A stretch of DNA of 64,000 nucleotides from G963691835 sp963691835 (GCA_963691835.1 OY829383.1:5146001-5210000); one strand, 5' to 3'. Numbered from the stretch's first letter, positions 9,001 through 17,852 are shown. Program-made: numbers and translations. The notes: generated by a model not told the origin, from the sequence alone.

Positions 9001-9465
9001 CTATTCAAGCACCTTGGGCCAGTTGGCATCGCCCGACCGGATATTGCCTGGGATGTTCTGTTCCCAGCGTGCCTTAACGTCGGCGTTGTAGTTCAGGTAG
9101 AGCTTGTCGTTGACGATCTTCCACTGACCAGGATCGCCCTTCGCCGTATAGCCCTGCGAAACTGCCCAGGCGCAGTAACCGCCGTACTGCGGCGCATAGC
9201 GGGCGGGGTTCGCTGCGAAGGCGTCACGATTACCTGCCGAGGCGAAAAGCCAAGTGGCACCGTTGTACTCGAATGCGTAGTCATCCGACCCCTTCACGGG
9301 CTTACCTTCCGTGAAGTACGACACGGCGTCATAACCGCCAACAGCGGCATTCGACAGCCATCCCGTGTAGACCAGATCCTTCGCCGCCAGCGCCGGCGAG
9401 ACGAATGCCAGCATCATAACAAAGAGAACCGCCCCGTGACGGAACGCAGGTGCGAGGTTTTTCAT
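9001..9465 (-). CDS. Exported YHS-domain protein
   Basis: A 154-residue protein with a clean Sec signal peptide (MKNLAPAF... ending SPALA, residue ~27). The mature domain carries the YHS-family pattern: VGGYDAVSYF, FEYNGATWLFASAGNRDAFAANPARYAPQYGGYCAWAVS, followed by WKIVNDKLYLNYN. YHS domains are small, Cys-containing and often metal- or thiol-associated; exact function is unknown. The start at 9465 is preferred over the longer frame to 9525 because GGAGGA sits eight bases upstream and the signal peptide starts there. Confidence 0.85.
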   Translation of the reverse strand: MKNLAPAFRHGAVLFVMMLAFVSPALAAKDLVYTGWLSNAAVGGYDAVSYFTEGKPVKGSDDYAFEYNGATWLFASAGNRDAFAANPARYAPQYGGYCAWAVSQGYTAKGDPGQWKIVNDKLYLNYNADVKARWEQNIPGNIRSGDANWPKVLE

Positions 9466-9783
9466 TGATGGTGTCCTCCGAACGACTGCTGCGGATATGG
9501 CCATGCCCCACTTGAATGTCATCACTCACCGTAGATGAACGGTTCGTGAGGCGGGCGTGAGACTTCGGTTATCCCTCTCAAGTACGCTTGGAGGCCTTGG
9601 ACCATCACACTGTACCGAGTGTGGAAAGGACATAATTATTTGCTCACGCAGGCGCATCGCATTACCTTAACGCTAAAAGCGGCCCCTCAAGGCACCAACT
9701 AATTGCCAAGAAGAGATGCGAAATTCCGCATCTCGGCCACGTCGGCCATCACTTCTCAGACTTCCGGATCGCGGAGTAACGCC
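9466..9783. other. Divergent intergenic region, AT-richer than its surroundings
   Basis: A 318-base region between the divergent YHS and muramidase genes. It is visibly lower in GC (stretches such as ataattattt near 9632) than the neighbouring genes, and should hold both promoters. I see no confident -35/-10 pair. Confidence 0.5.
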
Positions 9784-10368
9784 ATGATAAATTGGGACTT
9801 AATTGAAGAGTTAGAAGGTTTTCGAGTTGGAGGATACGTGCCCAAAGACTCAGACGGTAACCCTCTCGGAGCGTCCGGCGTGACGGTCGGCGTCGGCGTG
9901 GATCTTGGCCAATGGTCCAGCGCCGGCTTGTCCCGGATAGGGGTTCCGGATGCGTTGTGCGCAAAAGTCGAACGGTTCTGCGGCCTCAAAGGAGACGCTG
10001 CGGTTTCAGTTGCAAAACAGCTCCGTCTGAAGCGGGAGGAGGCAAGACAACTGACCCAAATCGTGAAAGCGGAGTTCATTACAAATGTCTCAAGCATCTA
10101 CGATGGGTCAAACCCTGTCGTTCCATTCGGGCAACTGCCCGGCGCTGTTCAGACTGTCATTATGTCAGTCGCCTTCCAGTATGGCCCGGGGCTCCGCACC
10201 GTTGCGCCAAACTTCTGGCGCCAGGCCACCCAGCTAGAACTTGTTGAGATGTATGCCAATCTTATGAAGTTCGGCGACAAGTACACCACACGCCGACGAA
10301 AGGAAGCGGCGCACCTCGCCACCTATTGCATAGGCCTGGTTAGCCAGGATCTTCGTGGCGCCAGCTGA
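9784..10368 (+). CDS. Pesticin-type muramidase domain protein
   Basis: A 194-residue protein that consists of one domain resembling the C-terminal T4-lysozyme-like domain of pesticin. The N-terminal IEELEGFRVGGYVP supplies the expected catalytic Glu, and SGVTVGVGVDLGQ the Thr/Asp part of the active site; VMSVAFQYGPG and the C-terminal RRRKEAAHL fit the family. It would hydrolyse peptidoglycan. No signal peptide, holin, spanin or other phage gene is seen nearby, and no obvious immunity protein. The start at 9784 matches the family N-terminus; the frame opens at 9703 but that segment is not family-like. It could be a secreted effector or a domesticated phage gene. Confidence 0.7.
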   Translation: MINWDLIEELEGFRVGGYVPKDSDGNPLGASGVTVGVGVDLGQWSSAGLSRIGVPDALCAKVERFCGLKGDAAVSVAKQLRLKREEARQLTQIVKAEFITNVSSIYDGSNPVVPFGQLPGAVQTVIMSVAFQYGPGLRTVAPNFWRQATQLELVEMYANLMKFGDKYTTRRRKEAAHLATYCIGLVSQDLRGAS

Positions 10369-10540
10369 GTTGGCAGTCCTGCCGGGTGGAGGTCGCTTGG
10401 ATCTGTTTACCGACATCCGGCATTCGATATCGAACTCAACAGCCAGCAAACACGGGTTGTCGAGCCGTTACGAAAGTTCCAATCTCTTCTGAGCCGTCAG
10501 CATTTCGGTAAAGAATCTGCGACGGAAGTGGAGGGATACT

Positions 10541-11446
10541 GTGACACCGGAAGATATTCTGAGCCATCCGGCCCGCGTCCTGAGCCAAGCTCAACGGGAG
10601 CACTATTTCGAGCACGGCTATGTGGGCGTCGAAAGCCTGGTTCCGCATGACACATTGTCGGGCCTGATATCAGTCACCGAAGAGTTCGTCGATGCCAGCC
10701 GCAAAGAGACCGAGGCGGGACGGATTTTTGATATCGGCCCGGGTCACAGTGCCGCCTCCCCGGTCCTCCGCCGTCTGAAGCGCCCGGACGAGCAGCATGA
10801 TACATACTGGGCTTTCGCAACGGGACTGATGGCGGATGTCGCGGCTGATCTGCTGGGACCGAATGTGGTGTTCCATCACTCAAAGCTGAACTTCAAATGG
10901 TATGACGAGACCGACGCGGTCAAATGGCACCAGGACATCCAGTTCTTCCCGCACACCAATTACAACGTCCTGACGATTGGGTGCTACCTGGCGGACACCG
11001 ACATGACCAACGGTCCGCTCGCCGTTAAGCCCGGCTCCCATGACCGGCCGCTCTTCGATCAGTACGATAAGGACGGCAATTGGACCGGCATGCTGAGCGA
11101 TGAGGACGCGGCATCGATCGATCTTGGTGATGTCGAGTATCTCACAGGAGCCGCTGGGTCGATCACCATCCACAACGCCCGCACGCTTCACTTCTCACCG
11201 TCGAGCAAGGCCCCGACACCCCGCCCGCTCTTGCTGAACTGTTACTCATCGGCGGATGCGAAGGCGTACACCCCGCACCCTGATCCTTCCGTACACGCTT
11301 ATGAAGTCGTCCGGGGAGAGCCCGTGCGGTGGGCGTCACATGACCCGCGTCCCTGCCAGATCCCGCCGGATTGGTCGGGTGGGTACACCTCGATCTATGC
11401 CGCCCAAGCCGGAGAAGACGAAGGTGCTGCCGCATCGATGATGTGA
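10541..11446 (+). CDS. Phytanoyl-CoA dioxygenase-family protein (first copy)
   Basis: A 301-residue Fe(II)/2-oxoglutarate-dependent oxygenase. The facial triad is visible as HQD in VKWHQDIQFF and a distal His in TIHNARTLHFSP, and GPLAVKPGSHD is the usual strand after the metal site. It starts with GTG at 10541 behind a purine-rich GGAAGTGGAGGGA. Family members hydroxylate small molecules such as ectoine, phytanoyl-CoA or phosphonates; the substrate here is unknown. It is followed 64 bases later by a glutathione transferase gene, and a second PhyH gene lies 1.7 kb away. Confidence 0.82.
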   Translation: MTPEDILSHPARVLSQAQREHYFEHGYVGVESLVPHDTLSGLISVTEEFVDASRKETEAGRIFDIGPGHSAASPVLRRLKRPDEQHDTYWAFATGLMADVAADLLGPNVVFHHSKLNFKWYDETDAVKWHQDIQFFPHTNYNVLTIGCYLADTDMTNGPLAVKPGSHDRPLFDQYDKDGNWTGMLSDEDAASIDLGDVEYLTGAAGSITIHNARTLHFSPSSKAPTPRPLLLNCYSSADAKAYTPHPDPSVHAYEVVRGEPVRWASHDPRPCQIPPDWSGGYTSIYAAQAGEDEGAAASMM

Positions 11447-11510
11447 TGTCGCATCAGTCTTTTCCCTCCACACGACGTCGCATGACCGGATAGACCGGCA
11501 GGAGACCCCG

Positions 11511-12116
11511 ATGAAGCTCTACTTCGCGCCGAACTCCCGTGCCGTGCGGACGGCCTGGCTGTTGTTTGAACTCGGTCTCGACTTCGACATTGAACGGTTT
11601 CAACTCGGCGACAAGGCCATGCGCACAGAGGCGTTCAAGACCGTGAATCCGAACGGCCGAGTCCCCGTGCTGGAGGACGGTGAAGTCAGAATCTCGGAGA
11701 GTACGGCGATCGCGCAGTTCCTGATCGCCCGCCATGGTGACGGGAAGCTGGCCCCTCCCGTGTCGTCACCAGACTTCCCCGTCTATCTGCAATGGCTGCA
11801 CTACGGGGAGGGCATGATCATGAGTCCGGTGAACAACTTCGTCGTCGAGACGATGTTCCTGCCCCCCGAACGGCGTTCGGAGGAGCACGCCGCCCGGGCT
11901 TTGAGGCTGATTGGCCGCGTGCTGGCAGCTGTCGACAGTCATATGGAAGGGCGGGAGTATCTGGTCGGTAACTTCACAGCGGCGGATACGATCACCGGCC
12001 ACGCTTGTGTGGTGAATGAACGTCTCGGCGTTGATTTGTCTCCGATGCCTCACCTCAAGGCGTATGTGGACCGACTTCACGCCCGTCCGGCACTTCAGAA
12101 GGCATTGGCGCTTTAG
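11511..12116 (+). CDS. Glutathione S-transferase
   Basis: A 201-residue cytoplasmic protein with the thioredoxin-like GST N-domain (MKLYFAPNSRAVRTAWLLFEL, then NPNGRVPVLEDG with the cis-Pro, and ISESTAIAQFL) and the all-helical C-domain ending GREYLVGNFTAADTITGHAC. The Ser at residue 8 region could activate glutathione. GGAGA precedes the ATG. It follows the first PhyH gene and its last 62 bases overlap the convergent LysR gene. Confidence 0.85.
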   Translation: MKLYFAPNSRAVRTAWLLFELGLDFDIERFQLGDKAMRTEAFKTVNPNGRVPVLEDGEVRISESTAIAQFLIARHGDGKLAPPVSSPDFPVYLQWLHYGEGMIMSPVNNFVVETMFLPPERRSEEHAARALRLIGRVLAAVDSHMEGREYLVGNFTAADTITGHACVVNERLGVDLSPMPHLKAYVDRLHARPALQKALAL

Positions 12117-13041
12117 CCAGGGCAGGCGCGCTTGGCACGACCTGCCGAATGGCTCGGAGCACGGCGGCAAGCACCGGATCACTTTCGCGGCTCTGATGCC
12201 AATAAGCGAATACCCGCACGGGTTCATGGTCGAAAGGAAACGGTACCACCGCCACTGGCCAGCGACCTTCGAGCTGTTGGCCGATCCGCTCAGGCACCGT
12301 GGCAATCATTTCTGTGCCGCAAATCAACTGCGGAGTCAGCGCATAGGACCAAACCGTGATGTGACGCTGGCGCGGACTCCCTGACTTCCGGAGTACCTCC
12401 TCGTCTTCGAATGCCATCTGATGCTCGAAGTAACGCACCACGACGTGGCGCCTGCTCATGTATTCCAGTCTCGAAAGAGGCTGATTCAGTTTTCCTTTGC
12501 GAGCACAGATCAAGCAGCAAAAGCGATCCTCGAAGAGGCATTCGTTCGGCGTGCGACCGACATTCAGGGCCTGACCGGCCAATAGAAGATCCACTTCGCC
12601 ACTGTCTAACAGCGTCGACGACTGTGACGTCAGCGGCAGAATGTCGAACCGCAGGTTCGGCATCTCGGGACCAATACGCTGAATCGCCTCCGACAGGAAT
12701 GTCGATACCGTGTAATCCGACGCCACGATCTTCAGTTCGCGGTCAATGTCTGTCGTCGTCAGATCGGGGGCGAGGGCCGTGAAAGTGTGTGCCCGCGACA
12801 AGAGGTCGGAAAGCGGTGCGATAAGCTGTTTGGCGAAAGGCGTCAGCATTAGTTGACGGCCGGAGCGGACGAGCAGCGGGTCCCCGAAGTGAGTGCGGAG
12901 CTGCCCCAGAACTGTGCTCATCGCGGATTGACTGAGGTGAACACGCTGCGCGGCCCGGGTGACGTTCCGTTCCGCCAACAGCGCCTCAAGGCAGACCAGC
13001 TGGTTAAGGTCGAAGCCCTTAAGCCGCATCGGAATATCCAT
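12055..13041 (-). CDS. LysR-family regulator, NodD-like
   Basis: A 328-residue regulator with the N-terminal winged helix (LNQLVCLEALLAERNVTRAAQRVHLSQSAMSTVLGQLR, residues ~8-46; only typical features quoted) and a C-terminal effector-binding domain of the NodD/NahR type (VASDYTVSTFLSEAIQRI, LLLAGQALN). It is divergent from the second PhyH gene with ~100 bases between the starts, so it is the likely regulator of that gene and perhaps of the PanB-like and SbtA-like genes. Its 3' end overlaps the GST gene tail to tail. Confidence 0.85.
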   Translation of the reverse strand: MDIPMRLKGFDLNQLVCLEALLAERNVTRAAQRVHLSQSAMSTVLGQLRTHFGDPLLVRSGRQLMLTPFAKQLIAPLSDLLSRAHTFTALAPDLTTTDIDRELKIVASDYTVSTFLSEAIQRIGPEMPNLRFDILPLTSQSSTLLDSGEVDLLLAGQALNVGRTPNECLFEDRFCCLICARKGKLNQPLSRLEYMSRRHVVVRYFEHQMAFEDEEVLRKSGSPRQRHITVWSYALTPQLICGTEMIATVPERIGQQLEGRWPVAVVPFPFDHEPVRVFAYWHQSRESDPVLAAVLRAIRQVVPSAPALAKAPMPSEVPDGREVGPHTP

Positions 13042-13101
13042 GAGATCGATTACGTAGCGTCTGAAATATCAATTTAACAAATCTTGAGATCACGGGAATA
13101 C

Positions 13102-13115
13102 TGTTCTTAAGAACA
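13102..13115. promoter_or_regulatory. 14-bp perfect palindrome, candidate LysR operator
   Basis: TGTTCTTAAGAACA is a perfect 14-base palindrome in the 97-base gap between the divergent LysR and PhyH genes, 24 bases before the PhyH start. Position and symmetry suggest a regulator-binding site; the link to this LysR protein is inference. Confidence 0.45.
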
Positions 13116-13138
13116 AAGAACTGTCCGGGGAGGCACCC

Positions 13139-13999
13139 ATGGCTGTGGTAGGCGGCGTTCCGTACACGTCCCAGGAAATCGCGGAAGCTTACGACCGCGA
13201 CGGCTTCATTTTTCCAATCGACGCGGTCTCGTCTGAAGAGGCTCGCGCTTTGCGTCAGGATCTAGAGGCCGCGGAAGCGGAGTTGGCGGATGATCCGGAG
13301 CGGTTCGGCCTGCTCCGGTCCTATCCTGACCGGCTGCTTCCCTCCTTTGATCGGTTGATCCGCAACGAAAACCTGATCGCCGCTGCATCGGCGGTTCTCG
13401 GGCCCGACCTTCTGGTCTGGAGTGCGGCTTTCTTCATCAAGGAAGCTAATTCCACCAAGATCGTCACCTGGCATCAGGATCTGACCTACTGGGGTCTCGA
13501 CGACGCGGAGGAGACCACTTGCTGGGTTGCCCTGTCGCCGTCCACAGAGGCCAGCGGCTGTATGAAGTTCGTGCCAGGGAGCCACAAGAAGCAGCTCGTT
13601 CCCCACGTGGACACGTTCGATGCAAACAATCTGCTGTCGCGCGGCCAGGAGATTGCGGTCGACGTTAAGGAGGAGGACGGTGTCTCCGTTGAATTGCAGC
13701 CGGGTCAGGCCTCCATGCACCATGGCCACCTGTTCCACGCTTCCAGCCCGAACACGACGGGCGACCGGCGGATCGGGTCCGCGATCCGCTACATCAAGAC
13801 GTCCATGAAGCAGCGGTCCGGCGACAAATCGCTCGTGGCGCATGTGAGCGGCGAGGACCGCTTTGAGCATTTCGCGATCGCCGAACCACCCCGGGGGCGG
13901 TTGGCTGACGAGGATTTCGAGCTCTGCCGACGCGATGCGGAGATCAAGCGGCGTGTTCTTTACGAGGGCACCGATCCGAGCCAAGGAAAGCGATACTAA
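13139..13999 (+). CDS. Phytanoyl-CoA dioxygenase-family protein (second copy)
   Basis: A 286-residue Fe(II)/2-oxoglutarate oxygenase. Iron ligands: HQD in VTWHQDLTYWGL and a distal His in MHHGHLFHASSPN; the 2-oxoglutarate-binding Arg is probably in DRRIGSAIRYI. GCMKFVPGSHK is the family strand. GGGGAGG lies eight bases before the ATG. It differs clearly from the copy at 10.5 kb, so this is not a recent duplication. It heads a co-directional group with the PanB-like gene (29 bases later) and the SbtA-like gene. Confidence 0.83.
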   Translation: MAVVGGVPYTSQEIAEAYDRDGFIFPIDAVSSEEARALRQDLEAAEAELADDPERFGLLRSYPDRLLPSFDRLIRNENLIAAASAVLGPDLLVWSAAFFIKEANSTKIVTWHQDLTYWGLDDAEETTCWVALSPSTEASGCMKFVPGSHKKQLVPHVDTFDANNLLSRGQEIAVDVKEEDGVSVELQPGQASMHHGHLFHASSPNTTGDRRIGSAIRYIKTSMKQRSGDKSLVAHVSGEDRFEHFAIAEPPRGRLADEDFELCRRDAEIKRRVLYEGTDPSQGKRY

Positions 14000-14028
14000 A
14001 CTTTTCGCGGCGCGCCCGGAGCAAACAC

Positions 14029-14907
14029 ATGTCCGAGCCCAGAAAAAAGCTGACGATCCCCGATCTGGCGGCCAAGAAAGCCGCCGGAGAACGACTGGTG
14101 ATGGTCGCCGTCGGTGAGGTGTTGAGCGCGGCGTGGGCGGAGCGGGCCGGCGTGGATATTGTCGGGATCGGCGACAGTCTCGGCATGACCCTGTACGGTC
14201 ATGAGAACACCCTGGCCATGACAGTCGATCAGATGATCGAGCATGCGCGCGCCGTCCGGCGTGGTGCCCCGAACACCCTCTCCCTGGTCTCAATGCCCTA
14301 TGGATCCTACGCCACCAGGGACATCGCCGTTCAAAACGCGGTTCGACTGATGAAAGAAGGAGGGGTGGACGCGGTCAAACTCCAGGGCGGCCGGGAGATG
14401 TTTGACATCATCAAGGCCGTCGCGGACGCGGGTGTCCCGGTCATGAGCCATGTCGGCCTTTTGCCCCACTACGTTCACCGCTACGGCGGCTTCAAGATGC
14501 AGGGCAGGACGGCCGAAGACGCACTCCGCATCATCGACAACGCCAAGGCGATTGAGGAGGCTGGCGCCATCGGCCTGGAAATCGAGGCGGTACCCTACGA
14601 AGTTGGAAAAGCGGTGGACGAGGCCGTCTCCATCTTCACTTTCTCCATAGGTGCTGGTGCGGCCGGGACCTGTCAGTTGCTGAACGGCTACGATCTGATC
14701 GGCGCGTTCGACACGTTTAAGCCCAAGTTCGCCAAGCGCTATGGCAACGTGGTCGAGATTGCGGTAAACGCCTTCAAAGCCTATGCGGAAGATGTCCGCT
14801 CCGGTGCGTTTCCCGACGACGATCACTCCTACGCCATGAAGCCGGAGGAGTCGGAAAAGCTGAGAAAAGCTCTCGAGACGGAAGATGCAGGTTCGGAACC
14901 AGTCTGA
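14029..14907 (+). CDS. Divergent PanB-like (ketopantoate hydroxymethyltransferase) homologue
   Basis: A 292-residue TIM-barrel protein of the PEP mutase/PanB superfamily. It keeps the PanB pattern IGDSLGMTLYGHENTLAMTV, with Asp49 in place of E. coli Asp45, Lys117 for Lys112 and Glu186 in EAVP for catalytic Glu181. By my alignment, however, the two other Mg ligands are changed: Asp84 falls at Ser88 (VSMPYGSY) and Glu114 at Gln119 (VKLQGG). No panC or panD is nearby; the neighbours are a dioxygenase and a bicarbonate-type transporter. It is probably not the housekeeping pantothenate enzyme but an aldolase or lyase with another substrate. Confidence 0.75.
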   Translation: MSEPRKKLTIPDLAAKKAAGERLVMVAVGEVLSAAWAERAGVDIVGIGDSLGMTLYGHENTLAMTVDQMIEHARAVRRGAPNTLSLVSMPYGSYATRDIAVQNAVRLMKEGGVDAVKLQGGREMFDIIKAVADAGVPVMSHVGLLPHYVHRYGGFKMQGRTAEDALRIIDNAKAIEEAGAIGLEIEAVPYEVGKAVDEAVSIFTFSIGAGAAGTCQLLNGYDLIGAFDTFKPKFAKRYGNVVEIAVNAFKAYAEDVRSGAFPDDDHSYAMKPEESEKLRKALETEDAGSEPV

Positions 14908-14964
14908 CGGTAGCCGCCTGAATTTCTCGGCAGATTGAACCCTGCCTCGCCCCCGGGAGCCCTT

Positions 14965-15924
14965 ATGGACCTCGTCTCATCCGCGTTTCTGACGCCGCCC
15001 GTCCTTTTCTTCACCCTTGGACTGATCGGCGCGTTCCTTACGGTGGAAGTCCGGGTCTCGGAGAACTTCTCTAAGGGCATTGCGCTGTACCTGCTGGCGG
15101 CAATCGGGCTGAAAGGCGGTGTCGCGATCGCCACCGAAGGCATTGCCGACATCATCGCGGCAGCGGTTATCGGCGTCGTCTTGAGCGCGGCAATGCCGGT
15201 CGTGGCCTACGGTCTCCTCCGCCAAATCACCCGGTTCAACCGGAGGGAGGCCGGCGCGATCTCCGCCCATTACGGCTCCATCAGCATTGTCACCTTTATC
15301 GCCGCGACCGCCGTTCTGGAGGACACCGGCCTCGCCTTTGCCGCAGGCATGGTCGCCGTGGCCGCCCTGATGGAAGCCCCGGCGATCGCGACCGGCTTGG
15401 CGTTAGCCGGACGGGGGCCGGAGCAGAAGTTGTCGCCCCGGGAAGTGTTTCGGGTGGTTGTACTCAATGAGAGCATCTACCTCATCCTCGGCGCCATGCT
15501 GGTCGGCGCCCTGGTCGGAGGTGAAGGCGGAGAGTTGGTCGCTCCGTTCTTCTTCGATCCTCTCCAGGGGGTGCTCTGCTTGTTCCTGTTGGATATGGGC
15601 CTCAAGACCGGGGACGGGCTTCGCCGCGACCGGAGAGTTCTATCCATCGGATCGTTGCTGTTCGGGTTCGCCATGCCGCTGATCGGCGCATCATTGGGCC
15701 TTGCAGCCGCGGTCCTGAGCGGCTTATCTCTCGGAAATGCGGTACTTCTGATGACCCTGGCCGCGTCGGCATCCTACATCGCCGTCCCCGCCGCCATGCG
15801 TATCGCCATGCCGGATGTGAACCCGGCGCTGTACTCGGCTCTGTCGCTCGGTGTGACCTTCCCGTTCAACCTGATCGTCGGTATCCCCGCCTACATCGCC
15901 GTGGCGAAGATGCTGATCAAGTAG
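14965..15924 (+). CDS. SbtA-family sodium-dependent bicarbonate transporter-like protein
   Basis: A 319-residue integral membrane protein with about ten hydrophobic segments and the SbtA/DUF897 pattern: EVRVSENFSKGIALYLLAAIGLKGG, GAISAHYGSISIVTF, MVAVAALMEAPAI and LFLLDMGLKTGDG, with a two-fold inverted-repeat look. In cyanobacteria SbtA imports bicarbonate with sodium. Here it follows a dioxygenase and a PanB-like gene in a heterotroph, so it may import another small anion. GGGAG precedes the ATG at 14965; an earlier TTG at 14935 is less likely. Confidence 0.8.
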   Translation: MDLVSSAFLTPPVLFFTLGLIGAFLTVEVRVSENFSKGIALYLLAAIGLKGGVAIATEGIADIIAAAVIGVVLSAAMPVVAYGLLRQITRFNRREAGAISAHYGSISIVTFIAATAVLEDTGLAFAAGMVAVAALMEAPAIATGLALAGRGPEQKLSPREVFRVVVLNESIYLILGAMLVGALVGGEGGELVAPFFFDPLQGVLCLFLLDMGLKTGDGLRRDRRVLSIGSLLFGFAMPLIGASLGLAAAVLSGLSLGNAVLLMTLAASASYIAVPAAMRIAMPDVNPALYSALSLGVTFPFNLIVGIPAYIAVAKMLIK

Positions 15925-15994
15925 GTGTGGTCGCGCTGGCGCCAAATCTACCGACATTGGGTCAATGAGAGGTTCAGCAATGGCCGGCCCGGCT

Positions 15995-16534
15995 CTAGGC
16001 CTTGTTGATAAACTCCACGAAGACCAGCAACCGTTTGACCTGCCCATCGTCATCGGCGAAGGGAAGAATGATGTCGTCATTCTTCTTAAAGTCCCGATGT
16101 GGCCCGATGTATTCGACGGGGTCATGGATGGGGCGGCGTAAGTCGACGCTCCGGCGGAGGCGGGTGATAAGGTGGCCCTCCGGCTCGATCCGCGGGTTCT
16201 CGGACATGAGCATGCCGGTATAGTTCGCCGAGAAGAACTCAAGCACATGCTCCCCAATAACCCGGTAGCGAAAGTCCGTGCCCCCATCAATCACCTCGAG
16301 GAAGACCACATGGGGCAATAACTTGACGATATCGAGAGGATCAAACTGAGACACGTTGGGGAGACTGCTGGTCCCCCGAAGCCGATTCCAATACGCCAAA
16401 CCCAGACCACAGATCTCGGAGACCGGTTGGATCCCTTCATCTCTGTTGCCGGCAACTCCCACGGTGATGCCCTTTAAATGGCCGGAGATGGCGCCCAGCC
16501 GCTTTGCGGCATCTGGGTTTTGTTTCAACACCAA
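15995..16534 (-). CDS. PAS-domain protein (PAS_5 type)
   Basis: A 179-residue soluble protein made of one PAS-like domain of the alphaproteobacterial PF07310 type: GLAYWNRLRG, FDPLDIVKLLPHVVFLEV, DFRYRVIGEHVLEFF, and a C-terminal ILPFADDDGQVKRLLVFVEF. There is no output domain. Such proteins are common and of unknown function in this class. It stands alone, convergent to the SbtA-like gene. Confidence 0.75.
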   Translation of the reverse strand: MVLKQNPDAAKRLGAISGHLKGITVGVAGNRDEGIQPVSEICGLGLAYWNRLRGTSSLPNVSQFDPLDIVKLLPHVVFLEVIDGGTDFRYRVIGEHVLEFFSANYTGMLMSENPRIEPEGHLITRLRRSVDLRRPIHDPVEYIGPHRDFKKNDDIILPFADDDGQVKRLLVFVEFINKA

Positions 16535-17090
16535 ACCATTTCACAGCAGAACAGAATCAGCAACTTTCCGGCCCAACCCTCCGCCCCTCATCGCCCAATG
16601 GTCCGATGAGCGTGCTTGGCGATTTTGGCCGAAACCTGCAATCAGAGAGTCTGTAAAACACCACGGCGCGAAGTGCTTGATTCAGAGTGGCTTGCGGCAT
16701 GATCTGCCGACACTAGGACTTGAAAGGCGACCGCCGGTTCCAGGTGCAGATCAGAGGAAGAGCAAAACCTTGGCCCAATCAAAAGGACTCTGAACGGCAG
16801 TGCGGTCTGGAAGAGGCCGCAACGTCTGAATTTCGGTCATTAGGTGCGCATTTATTGGGCGTGGCGAGGGTTTCCTCAGACGATGCCTGCCGGTTTCTAT
16901 GGGCTCCTTGCTTGGCACGTATCCTGCGAAGAATATCGATAAAATGGGGATCGATTTTGGCCTTTCCGAGGTCCCCGCAAACAGGAACCAAGGTCGGCCG
17001 TGGCGGTGTCCTGCCAAACAGACCGCGCCGCTACAGCGACGCCTCAGATGCCAACAAAGGCATCCAGCGGAAGCCGGATTCAGGGGAGGG
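16535..17090. other. Intergenic region without a supported gene
   Basis: 556 bases upstream of the hydantoin racemase gene. Open frames at 16720-17139 and 16751-17203 show no family resemblance and lack good start signals. The region should hold the promoter of the downstream catabolic island; no confident promoter or riboswitch is visible. Confidence 0.5.
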
Positions 17091-17852
17091 TTGGACATAC
17101 GCATTCTGGTCATCAATCCGAACACCACGGCCTCGATGACGGACAAGATCCGGGAGACGGCATGCGCGGTTGCGGCACCCGGGACCGAGATTCTCGCGCT
17201 CAACCCGGTGGCCGGTCCGGTCAGTATCGAAGGTCACTACGATGAGGCGTTCTGCCTTCCAGGACTGCTGGAGGAGGCTCGAAAAGGCGTGGCCGAGGGC
17301 GCCGATGCGGTGGTGATCGCCTGCTTCGACGACCCCGGCCTCGACGCCTGCCGGGAAATCGTGGACGTGCCGGTGGTTGGCATCTGTGAAGCCGCCATGG
17401 CGGCCGCGTCGATGGTCGGCCATGGCTTCTCGGTTGTCGGAACGCTGGAGCGTGCGGTCCCCATAATCGAAACGCTGGCACTGAAGTACGGATTTGAGCG
17501 CCACTGCAAGCGGGTGCGCGCGGCCTCGATCCCGGTACTGGCGCTGGAGGAGGAAGGCGGCGTTGCCGCTGCCAAGGTTCGTGAGCAGGTGCTGGCAGCG
17601 ATCGAAGAAGAAGGGGCTGAGGCCGTCTTGCTCGGCTGCGCCGGCATGACAGATCTCGCGGACGCGCTGACCAAGGAAACCGGCGTGCCGGTGATCGACG
17701 GCGTCGCGGCCGCGGTCAAGTTTGCGGAAGCGCTGGTGGGCCTGGGCCTCAAGACCTGCAAACGGGGCGGCTACGCACCGCCACGCGTCAAACCCTATAC
17801 TGGCGACATGGCCCGCCATGCCCCGCCAGCATCCCTAGAAGCCGCCGGGTAA
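17091..17852 (+). CDS. Hydantoin racemase (Asp/Glu racemase superfamily)
   Basis: A 253-residue cytoplasmic protein beginning LDIRILVINPNTTASMT. The paired catalytic cysteines of hydantoin racemase are in IACFDDPGLDACRE and LLGCAGMTDLA, and SIEGHYDEAFCLPGL is the family substrate-loop motif. The enzyme interconverts D- and L-5-substituted hydantoins without cofactor. The start is taken as TTG at 17091 because the family N-terminus begins there and AGGGGAGGG lies immediately before it, although that spacing is unusually short; the open frame continues to 16899. It sits 44 bases before hyuA, matching a hydantoin pathway. Confidence 0.8.
   Translation: MDIRILVINPNTTASMTDKIRETACAVAAPGTEILALNPVAGPVSIEGHYDEAFCLPGLLEEARKGVAEGADAVVIACFDDPGLDACREIVDVPVVGICEAAMAAASMVGHGFSVVGTLERAVPIIETLALKYGFERHCKRVRAASIPVLALEEEGGVAAAKVREQVLAAIEEEGAEAVLLGCAGMTDLADALTKETGVPVIDGVAAAVKFAEALVGLGLKTCKRGGYAPPRVKPYTGDMARHAPPASLEAAG

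Noticed and set aside
16720..17203. Frames of 139-150 codons before the hydantoin racemase
   Set aside because: No resemblance to known families, and they run into the racemase gene in other frames.
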